IMG/VR virus record: IMGVR_UViG_3300045135_002577
Coordinates: 1-27,485 of that record
Origin: a virus
Reading direction: 5' to 3' (one strand)
Length of the DNA: 27,485 nucleotides
The translations under genes and the position numbers were made by a program. A model generated the notes under the pieces. That model did not search any database. It was given only the letters and a program-made list of their open reading frames with translations, and was not told the DNA's origin. Within the stretch, counting starts at the first letter, position 1. Each line of letters begins with the position of its first letter. Shown here in pieces: positions 7,060 through 16,100 of this stretch.

Positions 7060-7256
7060 TTTACTTTTACAGTCTTAACTGTCTGAGACATAGGATTTTT
7101 CACCTCTTTTACAGTTATGTCATGTCCCGTGCGATAATATTCTAAAGTCTCACGTTTTACTTTTGGATCATACTCCTCACGAAGACCATAACGGTTATCT
7201 CCGATTGGTTGAACCTTAGCATTTCCGAGACCACTTCCGTAAGAGGTTCTAGCCAT
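7056..7256 (-). CDS. Conserved-type small phage protein, function unknown (66 aa)
   Basis: A 66-residue protein beginning MARTSYGSGLGNAKVQP, with no recognised domain and a basic, Val/Lys-rich end. The ATG at 7256 is chosen over the GTG two codons upstream because AAGGAG lies five bases before it and the GTG overlaps that site. It follows the 89-aa gene by nine bases and overlaps the 39-aa gene by ATGA. Its place at the end of the virion operon suggests a minor structural or accessory protein. Confidence 0.65.
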   Translation of the reverse strand: MARTSYGSGLGNAKVQPIGDNRYGLREEYDPKVKRETLEYYRTGHDITVKEVKNPMSQTVKTVKVK

Positions 7257-7265
7257 TGTCACTCC

Positions 7266-7535
7266 TTAACGCATGTCTTTAATGACTTTACCGCCCATGC
7301 CTCGTGTTACATCTTCTGATGCAGCATTAGACTGTTTGCTAATAGAGCCAGACTTTGGTCCACCTTGGGTTTCTGGTGTACGATAGTTACCCATAACCTT
7401 TGTGGCTTGCATGTCAGTGACATATTTTACAGGCTTACCTTTTTTATTGTAAGAACCGTCAGCTGAAGCCATTGGAGAAGCGGCTGATGCCATTCCTTCA
7501 CGTGGCTGTTTTGCTTCTTTTGAAATCATTGCCAT
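7266..7535 (-). CDS. Small Ser/Ala/Gly-rich phage protein, function unknown (89 aa)
   Basis: An 89-residue protein of low complexity with many Ser, Ala, Gly, Lys and Met residues, probably largely disordered. No family is recognised. A GGAGATA site precedes the ATG at 7535. It lies between the beta-helix decoration protein and the 66-aa protein in the same direction. Small, flexible proteins at this place in marine phages are often virion-associated, but nothing in the sequence proves that here. Confidence 0.65.
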   Translation of the reverse strand: MAMISKEAKQPREGMASAASPMASADGSYNKKGKPVKYVTDMQATKVMGNYRTPETQGGPKSGSISKQSNAASEDVTRGMGGKVIKDMR

Positions 7536-7555
7536 GATTATCTCCTTATCCTAAA

Positions 7556-8194
7556 TTATGAAATCAGTGCTAAGACTGTTTCTGTCATATTACCTGCGTT
7601 TGCAGCACCTGCTGTTGATGCGCGAACTGTTGCTACGTGTACAGCACCGAGGTTATCAGTACCACCGCCAGGTGTGTAGTATGTATTTGCAGCTGCGTTA
7701 AGCTGTGAGAAGCTGATCTCTGAATTACAGTTAGACACAATTGCTTGGTCAACTTCAGACATGTCACAATACTCAACTACGAGTCCTGGACCACCAGTTG
7801 CTGCTGTTGATACTAAGTTAGCACATTGATTAACACCATGCTCGTTGTTTGAAAACTTACAGTTAATGAAGTGCAGTTTTACAGCAGTGTTACCATTTTT
7901 TGTAACACAAGCTTTACCACCTGTTGAGGAAGCAGTTGAACCTCTAAAGTGCATATTTTTAAATGTGATAGTTCCTGATGAAGCATCATTAATAACCATG
8001 TCACCATCGATGATGATAGAGTCACGATCACCCATACCAACAAATGCGTAGTTAGTCGCGGTCAAACCTGAATTAGCAGTGTATGAACCAGGATAAAGAT
8101 GTACTTCATTTCCGCCCTGTGTAAGGGCGGCAGCAGGGATATCATCAATTGAGGCTGCGAAACCGTCGGTTCCGCGTTTATCGATAATTGCCAT
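7556..8194 (-). CDS. Right-handed beta-helix virion protein
   Basis: A 212-residue protein with pectate-lyase-like beta-helix character. EVHLYPGSYT (about residues 30-39) is the typical entry strand, followed by repeated short strand-turn units such as IIIDGDMVIND, GTITFKNMHFRG, KLHFINCKFSNN and LVVEYCDMSEV, with stacked Asn and Cys positions. Such proteins are usually trimeric fibre or decoration proteins that contact host surface sugars. No catalytic residues are evident, so binding is more likely than cleavage. An AAGGAG site lies just before the ATG, and a candidate promoter lies in the gap upstream, so it may be expressed more strongly than the rest of the operon. Confidence 0.65.
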   Translation of the reverse strand: MAIIDKRGTDGFAASIDDIPAAALTQGGNEVHLYPGSYTANSGLTATNYAFVGMGDRDSIIIDGDMVINDASSGTITFKNMHFRGSTASSTGGKACVTKNGNTAVKLHFINCKFSNNEHGVNQCANLVSTAATGGPGLVVEYCDMSEVDQAIVSNCNSEISFSQLNAAANTYYTPGGGTDNLGAVHVATVRASTAGAANAGNMTETVLALIS

Positions 8195-8226
8195 TATTTT
8201 CTCCTTAAGAATCGATTTGTGATCTT

Positions 8227-8255
8227 ATTTTCACAAAGTTTTACATATATGTCAA
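8227..8255 (-). promoter_or_regulatory. Candidate sigma-70-type promoter for the beta-helix gene
   Basis: On the minus strand a perfect TTGACA (8255-8250) is followed, 17 bases later, by GAAAAT (8232-8227), a four-of-six match to TATAAT. It lies in a 64-base gap, one of the few non-coding gaps on this strand, and would give a leader of about 26 bases with an AAGGAG site. Confidence 0.45.
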
Positions 8256-8258
8256 AAT

Positions 8259-8453
8259 TTATTTCTTACGTTTCTTCCCTGCTGCGCTGAGTGCTATTGC
8301 TACTGCTTGGCGGCGCTGGGCTTCTTTACGTGTGATACCTTTACGTTTGGCTAAAGTGTTAACTCCTTTAGCACGAGCTTTTGAAGGTTTTTTCATTAGC
8401 TCCTTAATATTACCTGAAATTGTTTTTTGTGATTTACCGCGTTTGAGAGGCAT
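8259..8453 (-). CDS. Small basic phage protein, MPLKRGKS family
   Basis: A 64-residue basic protein. The opening MPLKRGKSQKTISGNIKELM and the closing QAVAIALSAAGKKRK match a small family very common in phages, in which the helix ending QAVAIAL is the conserved core. Compared with the short form I know, this copy carries an additional Lys/Arg-rich stretch (about residues 22-48) between the two motifs. Function is not established; it is usually annotated hypothetical. It overlaps the upstream 204-aa gene by 20 bases. Confidence 0.7.
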   Translation of the reverse strand: MPLKRGKSQKTISGNIKELMKKPSKARAKGVNTLAKRKGITRKEAQRRQAVAIALSAAGKKRKK

Positions 8454-9048
8454 TCATCATTCTCACAGACGGAGGAGTCATATCATTATCATCCTCTTCT
8501 TCTTTTTTACTCGCAAGTTCTTTCATTTTTGCCATATGAACATCTTCAACATAATCATGCTCTTCTTTCATATCCATCTCTTCAGCAATATCCATAATCA
8601 TGTCTGCATAATGTTGTGTTTTTTCAACCATAGCATCTGTTGCAAAATCATCAGCAATAGCTTTTTTCTCAACCTTAAACAACATATCATGAAGCATGGC
8701 AGATTCTATAGCTTCTTCTGATGGCTCAATATCTTTATACACCTTTTGTGCTGATGGACATATATCAAAGTGTTTAGTTTGATAATCACCTACTTTCACC
8801 TGACCCTCTGGCATTGATGATTCCTCCATAGCTGGTTGTTCTGACATGGGCATATCATTTGAATAAACTAGATAATCACGAGCACCATTCATCATAGCAG
8901 AAACTTTGGCTAATTTATTAGTCCACCAAGTAGGAAGTGAGGCTTCCATGTCTTGTGGTAATGCGCCTAAAATATCATTAGCATCTTCAATTATAGTTTT
9001 GCACATTCTGCGAGAAGAAGCTACGTCAGTATGTCCGTCTTTTTTCAT
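8434..9048 (-). CDS. Conserved phage protein with DGHTDVAS / LPTWWTNKLA motifs
   Basis: A 204-residue protein. Residues 4-62 (DGHTDVASSRRMCKT, then LPTWWTNKLAKVS, then ARDYLVYSN) form a conserved helical segment that I recognise from marine tailed phages as a protein of unknown role. The C-terminal half is rich in Met, Glu and Asp and probably helical or disordered, ending in a KKEEEDDND acidic patch (about residues 181-189). ATG at 9048 overlaps the preceding gene's stop as ATGA. Its neighbours are small virion-type proteins, so a structural or assembly role is plausible but unproven. Confidence 0.65.
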   Translation of the reverse strand: MKKDGHTDVASSRRMCKTIIEDANDILGALPQDMEASLPTWWTNKLAKVSAMMNGARDYLVYSNDMPMSEQPAMEESSMPEGQVKVGDYQTKHFDICPSAQKVYKDIEPSEEAIESAMLHDMLFKVEKKAIADDFATDAMVEKTQHYADMIMDIAEEMDMKEEHDYVEDVHMAKMKELASKKEEEDDNDMTPPSVRMMNASQTR

Positions 9049-9248
9049 TTGCGTTTCCTTTTAAAACCAATAGGCTTAGAGTATTTTATAGGATACCCAA
9101 GCGATCTCTCTCTATTTATGAATCGTTCAAGAGTAGAATAACTTAATTTTTTGTTTGTGGCAAGTTTTCTAATTTTCTCATTACGGCGAATACCCTGATT
9201 TGGGAATCTTAAAAATTTGAATTTTCCAGATTTGAGAACTGTTTTCAT
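9045..9248 (-). CDS. Small basic protein (67 aa), function unknown
   Basis: A 67-residue basic protein ending GFKRKRK. The middle segment KIRKLATNKKLSYSTLERFI (residues 25-44) could form a small helix-turn-helix-like pair, but this is weak. It starts at the TAATG overlap with the second radical SAM gene and ends in ATGA with the next gene, so it is tightly coupled to that enzyme. It could be a partner or substrate of the enzyme, or a DNA-binding protein. I do not recognise the family. Confidence 0.6.
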   Translation of the reverse strand: MKTVLKSGKFKFLRFPNQGIRRNEKIRKLATNKKLSYSTLERFINRERSLGYPIKYSKPIGFKRKRK

Positions 9249-10234
9249 TAATTACCCCATTGATTACTGGCATCTGACTTTGCGATCTGACCGGTAGTCA
9301 AGTCTTCCTCAGTTTTTTCTATAGATGAAACAATTTTTCCACATTGTGATTTACATAGTTTAAACGATCTTTCATAACCCTGCAAATAGTTTTGTAGTTT
9401 AGTCCAATATTCGTAAGAAATAATTTTTTGTATTGGCACATTGAAACCATTAAACATGCGCTCAAACTTTGGGGGATAATAGAATCTATCATTTTGTTCA
9501 TCATAGTAATGACCACCAGTCCAACAACACCTAAAGACTAAACCCTCTGGAGATATGTACCACTTACCCCAATTATCCCAGACACAGTGAATTTTTCTTT
9601 CAGCTAATTCATACTGTTTAGTTTTCTTAGAATGAACAAACTTACCAGATTTTGGAGCGAACACATCTCTTGATGTTTTAACTGTAGAAAAAGTAGTAAA
9701 TCCTGAATCTTTTGCAAGCTGTTTAGCCTCTTCAACTTGATGCTTATTATGTTCAAATACAATATATTTCCAATGAACCTGAGTGTTGCCTGTAGAGATT
9801 ACTGATTTAGCATTTGTAAACACTGTTTCAAATTCTGTGTTTATTCTATATTTAGAGTGAGTATCCCATAAACCGTCTAAGTCAAAATTAATGATGTCAC
9901 GTTTAGTTAATATATTACCTACATCGGTCCAAAAATCATGACCATGAATACCACCATTAGTATGTATCAAAAGTTTGGTATTATGTTCTTTTACATAAGC
10001 AATAATTTCACGAAACTGCTTATTCATAACAGAATCACCAAAATTACCGTTAATTACCAACCATTCTAAATTGTAAAGAAGTTCTGAATTAAAAAGTTTC
10101 TTGAAGTTATCTAAGGTTATTGTGTATTTTGAATCATTGAGATTAACACGCAAAGGTTTCCACCGATGACAGGCTGGACAACGAGCATTACATCTAAATG
10201 TCAATTCAGTTGTTAATTGTCTTATATTACGCAT
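9248..10234 (-). CDS. Radical SAM protein with C-terminal cysteine cluster (SPASM/twitch-like)
   Basis: A 328-residue radical SAM enzyme. Cys15, Cys19 and Cys22 in FRCNARCPACHRW form the CX3CX2C motif that binds the SAM-cleaving [4Fe-4S] cluster. WLVINGNFGD (about residues 58-67) replaces the usual GGE strand, and HTNGG fits strand 3. The C-terminus has further cysteines: HCVW (about 216), FRCCW (about 235) and LCKSQCGK (about 292-299), as in SPASM/twitch domains with auxiliary clusters that often modify peptides or proteins. ATG overlaps the fibre gene's end by eight bases without a clear Shine-Dalgarno site. A 67-aa basic protein follows directly. The target is unknown. Confidence 0.85.
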   Translation of the reverse strand: MRNIRQLTTELTFRCNARCPACHRWKPLRVNLNDSKYTITLDNFKKLFNSELLYNLEWLVINGNFGDSVMNKQFREIIAYVKEHNTKLLIHTNGGIHGHDFWTDVGNILTKRDIINFDLDGLWDTHSKYRINTEFETVFTNAKSVISTGNTQVHWKYIVFEHNKHQVEEAKQLAKDSGFTTFSTVKTSRDVFAPKSGKFVHSKKTKQYELAERKIHCVWDNWGKWYISPEGLVFRCCWTGGHYYDEQNDRFYYPPKFERMFNGFNVPIQKIISYEYWTKLQNYLQGYERSFKLCKSQCGKIVSSIEKTEEDLTTGQIAKSDASNQWGN

Positions 10235-11384
10235 TAGTTAGAGTATGGACTGTGAAAACTACTCCAGAAGGTATAGATGCTTCTTTAAATTGTATTGTTT
10301 CATTAGAAGTATGTAATACATAGTCAGCTGAAGTCTGAAACACACCATCTAAAGTAACAAGGGTAATATTAGACTGATTAGCAACATCTTTTCCTATAAA
10401 GAATACATTTGATGTTCCTACGGATGTATTAATATTTTGAAATGGTAGAGATAGTGTGCCACCACCAGTAATAGCATCTACATTATCTGAAACAGTATTA
10501 ATGTTGGCGTTGAGTCTAGTGAAAGTAACAAAGTCATTTGAGTGCATTACAGTTACGTTAGCAACGCGCCTTGCCTCAATCGCATCTGCATTTGCATCGA
10601 GTGTATTAATATTAGTGGTCAGTGTGTTTACATTATCAGTTATGGATACGTGAAGATCAGCCCCATCATACTTTATGTTAGCTGCTGTAAGTATGCCTAC
10701 ATCAAGATTACCGGCAGTTACTGGTGATATGGAAGTGTTTGTAGAAGGGTCTTTTGTATCAGAAACCTTAAATGTTCTGGCAGATTCATCATAGAAGAAT
10801 GCAGCATTACCTTGGTTGCCTCTATTAAAGAAAAAACCTACATCATCGGCCGGTGTTCCTGTTGCTGAGTTAGCTAGCATAATCATTCTATCTTGAACAA
10901 TCATGTTAACAGAATTAGAGGTTGTTGTGTCTCCACTAATAACTAAGTTACCAGCTACTATCAGATCGTCATTCATAGTAACTTGACCAGTGAATGCAGT
11001 GCTACCGTCAATGATTCCAGCAACATTAGTTTGAACGACGTTTATATTAGAATTTAGTTGAATAAATGTAGCTGACACATTTGCTTTTGTATCAAGATTA
11101 GTATTTGCAAAGGAACCAAAAGAATCAATATTAGATCTAACTAAAACAACATTGGCTTCGGCTGCAACTACGTTTCCTTGAACACTGTTTATATTTGCTG
11201 TAGTTGCGTCTAAATTTGCATTAAGTCGAGTCTCAACGGACGCAGAATTAGCTTCACTGTCTAAAGCAGCTAAACCGACTGACTCATTTTTAATGTGTCT
11301 GGTTTCAATGATGTTGTTTGACAGTTGAGCTGACGTAATAGCATTTGAGCTAACAACTGTACTGGTAACACGTGTAAGTGCCAT
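10227..11384 (-). CDS. Tail fibre / virion structural protein
   Basis: A 385-residue fibre-type protein. The N-terminus ITSAQLSNNIIETRHIKNES (residues 16-35) is a common fibre opening in marine phages. Residues about 50-125 and 250-300 hold repeated LNANIN/NINTV-type heptads suited to a trimeric coiled coil. Between them, DDLIVAGNLVISGDTTT and then VQDRMIMLAN and GFFFNRG form the beta-rich knob seen in marine phage fibres. The C-terminus LVTLDGVFQTSADYVLH followed by IQFKEASIPSG is a small beta-sandwich module that also occurs in the M-like protein of this window. It probably helps recognise the host. It lies downstream of the acidic protein and overlaps the second radical SAM gene. Confidence 0.75.
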   Translation of the reverse strand: MALTRVTSTVVSSNAITSAQLSNNIIETRHIKNESVGLAALDSEANSASVETRLNANLDATTANINSVQGNVVAAEANVVLVRSNIDSFGSFANTNLDTKANVSATFIQLNSNINVVQTNVAGIIDGSTAFTGQVTMNDDLIVAGNLVISGDTTTSNSVNMIVQDRMIMLANSATGTPADDVGFFFNRGNQGNAAFFYDESARTFKVSDTKDPSTNTSISPVTAGNLDVGILTAANIKYDGADLHVSITDNVNTLTTNINTLDANADAIEARRVANVTVMHSNDFVTFTRLNANINTVSDNVDAITGGGTLSLPFQNINTSVGTSNVFFIGKDVANQSNITLVTLDGVFQTSADYVLHTSNETIQFKEASIPSGVVFTVHTLTNA

Positions 11385-11392
11385 TTAAACTC

Positions 11393-11875
11393 CTAATCGT
11401 CTTTAGAATCTTCTTCTAATTCCGCAAAAAATTCCGCTAAAAAGTCTTTTTGATCTAGAGGTTTGTCATTGTCTATATTATCTAGATCATCTTCGTCTTC
11501 AAAAAATTCCTTAATAAAATCTTCTACTTGTTGATCAACTGATGGGGGTGCTAACAACTCGTCATATACTTCTTTTAAACAGATCTTTTTTGTAAGGTCA
11601 ATTAAAAAAGAAACGTCATCATCGTCAATAGATCCTACAGTTACTCCATCATCAGTGGTTATGTTTACAGTTGAATGCTTTTTTTGTTCAAAATAAACTG
11701 TATCAACATCATCTCCTTCGACTAACTCTTTAAGTTTTGGCTCGTGATCAATAATTAATTCTAAAGGAAAGTTCCTAGATCTAATTTCAGCATTCTTTCC
11801 TTCATCGTAATTTTTATAAGCAAAATATGCATAAGGATTTGAACTATCACTAATTACACATTTTATATATTCCAT
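11393..11875 (-). CDS. Acidic protein between fibre genes, possible assembly chaperone
   Basis: A 160-residue protein of unknown family. The first half (residues 1-65) looks like a compact beta-rich domain starting EYIKCVISDSSNPYAYFAY. The C-terminal 50 residues are very acidic and contain a duplicated motif, DFIKEFFEDEDD and DFLAEFFAELEED, about 27 residues apart. The position between two fibre genes and the acidic tail recall tail-fibre assembly chaperones, but no homology is recognised, so that role is only a suggestion. Gaps to both neighbours are about ten bases, and a GGAG site lies before the ATG. Confidence 0.6.
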   Translation of the reverse strand: MEYIKCVISDSSNPYAYFAYKNYDEGKNAEIRSRNFPLELIIDHEPKLKELVEGDDVDTVYFEQKKHSTVNITTDDGVTVGSIDDDDVSFLIDLTKKICLKEVYDELLAPPSVDQQVEDFIKEFFEDEDDLDNIDNDKPLDQKDFLAEFFAELEEDSKDD

Positions 11876-11886
11876 TTATATCTCCA

Positions 11887-13101
11887 TTAAGTTTTAATTA
11901 TATAGTTTATAACACTACTAGGTACGGTAAGTGTGTGAGTATGTGAAGCTTGACTTACTCCTGTTGCTACTGTTGTAGTGGATGAGTCTTTAGCAGAAGC
12001 CGCCACTGTTGTTGTAGAGACTGTTAAGTCACCGTCACCATCTGCTGCTGTAGTTACAACAGAGCTTGCACTGGCAGAACCAGTCTGTGCCCCTAGTGTT
12101 GAGTTGTTTGTGCCTTTACCGAGAGGAAATCTATCTCGTAAATCTGGTAGAGCAAAGTTTGTAGCATCGCCACCAAAAGCTGTGCCTATCGCTGCGTAAA
12201 GAGAACCATAAGTTGCAGACGCAACTGTTGAACCGTCACACATTAACCATCCCGTTGGTGCAGAAGAAGCACCAGTCATCACAATCGTACCTGCTGGAAT
12301 AAGCGGTGCAGGTGTAGAATCAGGATCGTTTTCAATTGAATTCTGACTTAAAGTAGCAGCAGCTAAGTTAGCATAGTTACCTGGGGTTTTCATCACATGA
12401 AGCCCATTTAGTGATGATGTCGCTGCAGCGTCTAGTCTATGCACTATTGATACATTTGCAGAGTTTAGTGAACCAACAGTAATAGTAGTATTTTTTGATG
12501 CTGTAGCAGATAGCAAAATTGTTGAATTAGATTCGTAGTCAGCTGTACCATCAAAAGAGTCGTGAGTGAATCCTGTTTTTGCAAAATTAATACGATCTAG
12601 AGAAATACTATTTAAACCAATCATAGTATTAGTTATAGAGCCGTTTGTCGGAGGTATACCTATATCTTTTACGCCTGCCATCGCGCCCGAGTTATCAGTT
12701 ATCAAATACAAACGTGCATTGGCAGATAAAGCACCAGAGGATGATGGAGTAGCTACAAGCTCTCCAATCTCATATGAAGCAACATTTCCTGCAAGTGCAA
12801 CAATACCATTTTCAACACGATTACCTACACCTACACGAGTGAAGTTACCACCAACTGGAGAGGATTTTACATGAACAGAGTCTGATATATAAAGAGCATT
12901 AGTTTTTTCACTTCTATATAACATACCATCTTGCTCACCAATTGCTGCACCAATAGCAGTAATATTAGGTGCCGCTGGCGTTGCAGTTGACTTAAAATTA
13001 GTCAATAATGATCTTAAAGAGTTATTAAACTGAAGTCGAGAAATATTAAGTGTAGTTCCCGAAGTTGGTTCAATATAAGAATTAGAATCTACTAATGACA
13101 T
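11887..13101 (-). CDS. Tail fibre with phage tail collar domain
   Basis: A 404-residue fibre protein. The tail collar domain is clear at about residues 268-335: PAGTIVMTGASSAPTGWLMC, then DGS, YGSLYAAIGTAFGG, FALPDLRDRFPLGKG. A Ser/Thr/Ala-rich beta region follows, and the C-terminus has SHTHTL (about 383-388), a His pattern like the metal-binding sites in collar-type fibres, then VINYIIKT. The N-terminal half is beta-rich and likely binds the tail tip. It begins directly after the stop of the J-like gene with no gap, so the two are co-translated. It is expected at the distal tail where it contacts the host. Confidence 0.85.
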   Translation of the reverse strand: MSLVDSNSYIEPTSGTTLNISRLQFNNSLRSLLTNFKSTATPAAPNITAIGAAIGEQDGMLYRSEKTNALYISDSVHVKSSPVGGNFTRVGVGNRVENGIVALAGNVASYEIGELVATPSSSGALSANARLYLITDNSGAMAGVKDIGIPPTNGSITNTMIGLNSISLDRINFAKTGFTHDSFDGTADYESNSTILLSATASKNTTITVGSLNSANVSIVHRLDAAATSSLNGLHVMKTPGNYANLAAATLSQNSIENDPDSTPAPLIPAGTIVMTGASSAPTGWLMCDGSTVASATYGSLYAAIGTAFGGDATNFALPDLRDRFPLGKGTNNSTLGAQTGSASASSVVTTAADGDGDLTVSTTTVAASAKDSSTTTVATGVSQASHTHTLTVPSSVINYIIKT

Positions 13102-16100
13102 TTATACCCCTGTTGCCGTTATTTGAACTTGTATGCTCTGATTAGTTGGTGTTGCTACATCGTTCTCAATATCAAATAACCTAAAGCTAACCTGTGTGTT
13201 AGACCCTTGAGTAACAATAGCAGTTTGCGCAGTTGCCGTATCAATTGGTTGAATACTAATTACTGGACGAGCAAGAAACGCAGAGTTAGCATAATCAACT
13301 GTCATGGTTGTATTATTATAGGTTAGTGTGTTAGAGAAAATAGTTTGCTCTTTTTCTACTGTATAACGAAACTGATCTAATGTAAAGTCATATTGGTCCT
13401 CCTCGGTGTTGTTTACGACAAATTTTATTTGGAACTGTCTAAATATTTTAGTGCCTGCCTCGTAAGGGACAAACTCATCGTTAACACCGCTTGAACCAAA
13501 AGCAGCAGTATTCACTGTGCCGTCTGAAAAATAAACTATTGAATTAGGTTGTGTAGTTGTTCTAATAAATGTTTGTTGTGTCAGTGCGCCTACATCTCCT
13601 TCAAAAGTAATATTAGTCGCATCAGCATATTGTTTAAGATCGACCAAAGAGTATGACGTTCCAGCAGCTGACAGGTTTGCATAAGTGTTGCCTCCAGTAG
13701 AAGCTCCATTTGCAAAAAATGTATTTCCTAAAACAACTGTATCTGTATCTACAGTGCCAGCTATAAAAGCAATAACATTGGAGTTTGCATAATCACCCTG
13801 ATCAAGAACACCTCCTGAAGTAAATGTTCCAAAACCAGAAGTATCAAGTGCTGTTGTAGCACCGCTATCGGTATATAATTCTAGAGTCGTGGCTGTAGCA
13901 CGTTTTGCGAAAATTTCTCTATTATTAAGTTGTGTCATGCCTTCAACGTCATGAATTATTACTCTAGCAGTCGTTGCAATACCGTGTTCTGCTAAAGAAG
14001 TGGTGACAACTCCAGGGCTAGCTTTAGTAACCGCTGTGATAGGTATAACATTACCAGTATAATTACCTGTTAGCTTAAGGGCATAAACATTACCTGCGGT
14101 AGAACCACTCATAAGAGTTTTGTTGTTAGCATCAAATCTGAAATCTAAGCTTAAGGTATTTCCTGAACCTAGATTTCTGCCTAATCCTCCTACAGCAGCA
14201 TCGGTGGTTCTTCCAGAGGTTGATGCGTCTGTCGTGCTAGAATAAATTGTCGAAAATTCATCATTGTAAGTTGTTTGAATTTGTTGAGAGCCAATAATAT
14301 CTAATTGAACTTGTCCCGTAACAGTGCTACCAAAATCTCTAATCTGAGTAATATATGTAGCAGAACCATCCGCCAACAAGTCGTCTGCATCAGCTAAAAC
14401 AGAAAACCCTGATGAAGTGCCGTTTGCATTATCTATAGTTGATGGATCAAACGAATGCACAGTAGTGTTTGCAACGCCTCCTACGTTTGAATTTGCGAAT
14501 GACGGATAATTGGTTTCATGACTATTTGTATTAGTTATAATTGTAAAATCAGTGGTAGGCGAATCCTCGTTGTAAGCAGCAACAACAGTGCTTCTTTGAG
14601 GCCTTGAGCTAGTAATTGTTATAGCAACAACATCCTCACTCTCATTACCACTTGTATCTCTGGTTTTTGCTAAATATGTAAATGTACCGAATTGATCTAT
14701 TGGAACAGATTTTCTATTTACACCAGCTGCAACACTTGCAAACGCGGATGCTGCAATAAAATTAGCTAATGTAGCTGCATGGGTTCCTGCTAGTCGTCTT
14801 ATATTAACTTCTTGCAAATCAAGATCAAATAGATCACCATCACCATTTCTTACATATTCCCAGAAGAAAGTAATCTGATCAGTTTGTTGCCCACCAGTAA
14901 AGTTAAAGATGTTTTCAGGTTTCGCAGTCTTACCTACAATTTGTTTGGTAATAGTTGATGTGACTCCTCTAACATCTTTGTTAAGTGCAGTTACTCTGAA
15001 TATAATATCATTTGGAATACCGCCTTGTCTTAAACCTCTGTTAATACCATACACTGTGACTCTTATTTTTCCATCATCTTCAACTCCTGTAGATGGAACC
15101 TTAACTGTATTAAAAGAAGTTAATCCAGCACCACCATCGTTACTTCCAATGTCTTCAATTTGAGTTAATTTATATGAAATTTCATAATCTGTAACCTCTT
15201 GTCCAGTAATATGATCAAACTCACAAGTAACTCGAATAGCAACCCCACCAGTTTGCTCCCGATATAATGATTCAGAGAGGCTTAATCCTGTTACTTTTTG
15301 GATCGGAGGTTTTTCTATTTTTATGCTTTTTTCAGCAAAAGCACTTGCTCTTCTAAAGCTGTTAACATTTCGAGCCTTAACACTTGTAGTTCCTTCTGGT
15401 AAATTTGTTATCAAGAGATCATTATCAACAAAAACTTTTTCATATTCAGAATTTACTTGCAATTCATAAATTCCACTATTTGCTAAATTAAACCTACCAG
15501 GATAAACTGACTCGTCATAATCTAAAGTACAAGTATTAGCAGAAACATTATTAATTGTTCCCTCTGGATTTTCAGATATATTAACTAGTGTTGAACCAAA
15601 CAAATTAGAAGTAGGTCTATCAACAAAATTTACTCTAAATATAGAGTTTGTTGTCAGAGCAGCGTTGTAAGATGCGTCAGCTGGATCAAAGCTAGTGTTT
15701 TGGATTGTAAATACATTGCCTGCAAAAGTTTGAACGTTATCACCCACCTCAAAGGCAGGAACAGTATAGTGGTCTATTTCAACTCTGTATTCAGAATCTG
15801 AACTTCCCACAGTGTATTCTAGATTAGACTTTACTGTGCTATTTTTATTGAATGTAAACTGACCTGATGACTTTTCTTGACCATCTACAAAAAATCTAAT
15901 AAAGCTTTTGTCTCTAGGACGAACAGGTAACTGGATATGCTCAATTGTTGTCGCTCCCTGACTTTCGACAAAAGCCCCTCCAAAAGTGTTGCTTACAGTA
16001 AATGTTTTTTCAGTGCCAGATACATAAAATGATGAATTACTAAAAAATCGTGCATCCAATAATTGGTTTATCTTAACAAAAAAGGGAGCTTCTGGTAAAA

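Noticed and set aside
8214-8238. TTTGTG/CACAAA inverted repeat in the gap before the beta-helix gene
   Set aside because: Only six AT-rich pairs with a ten-base loop and no T tract, overlapping the better-supported promoter.
8332-8721. 129-residue plus-strand reading frame
   Set aside because: It lies opposite the 64-aa and 204-aa minus-strand genes, is His/Phe-rich from reverse-reading of acidic codons, and has no motif.
9045-9248. 67-aa basic protein as a helix-turn-helix regulator
   Set aside because: The helical pattern is too weak and the basic ends could equally reflect a structural protein; left as unknown.
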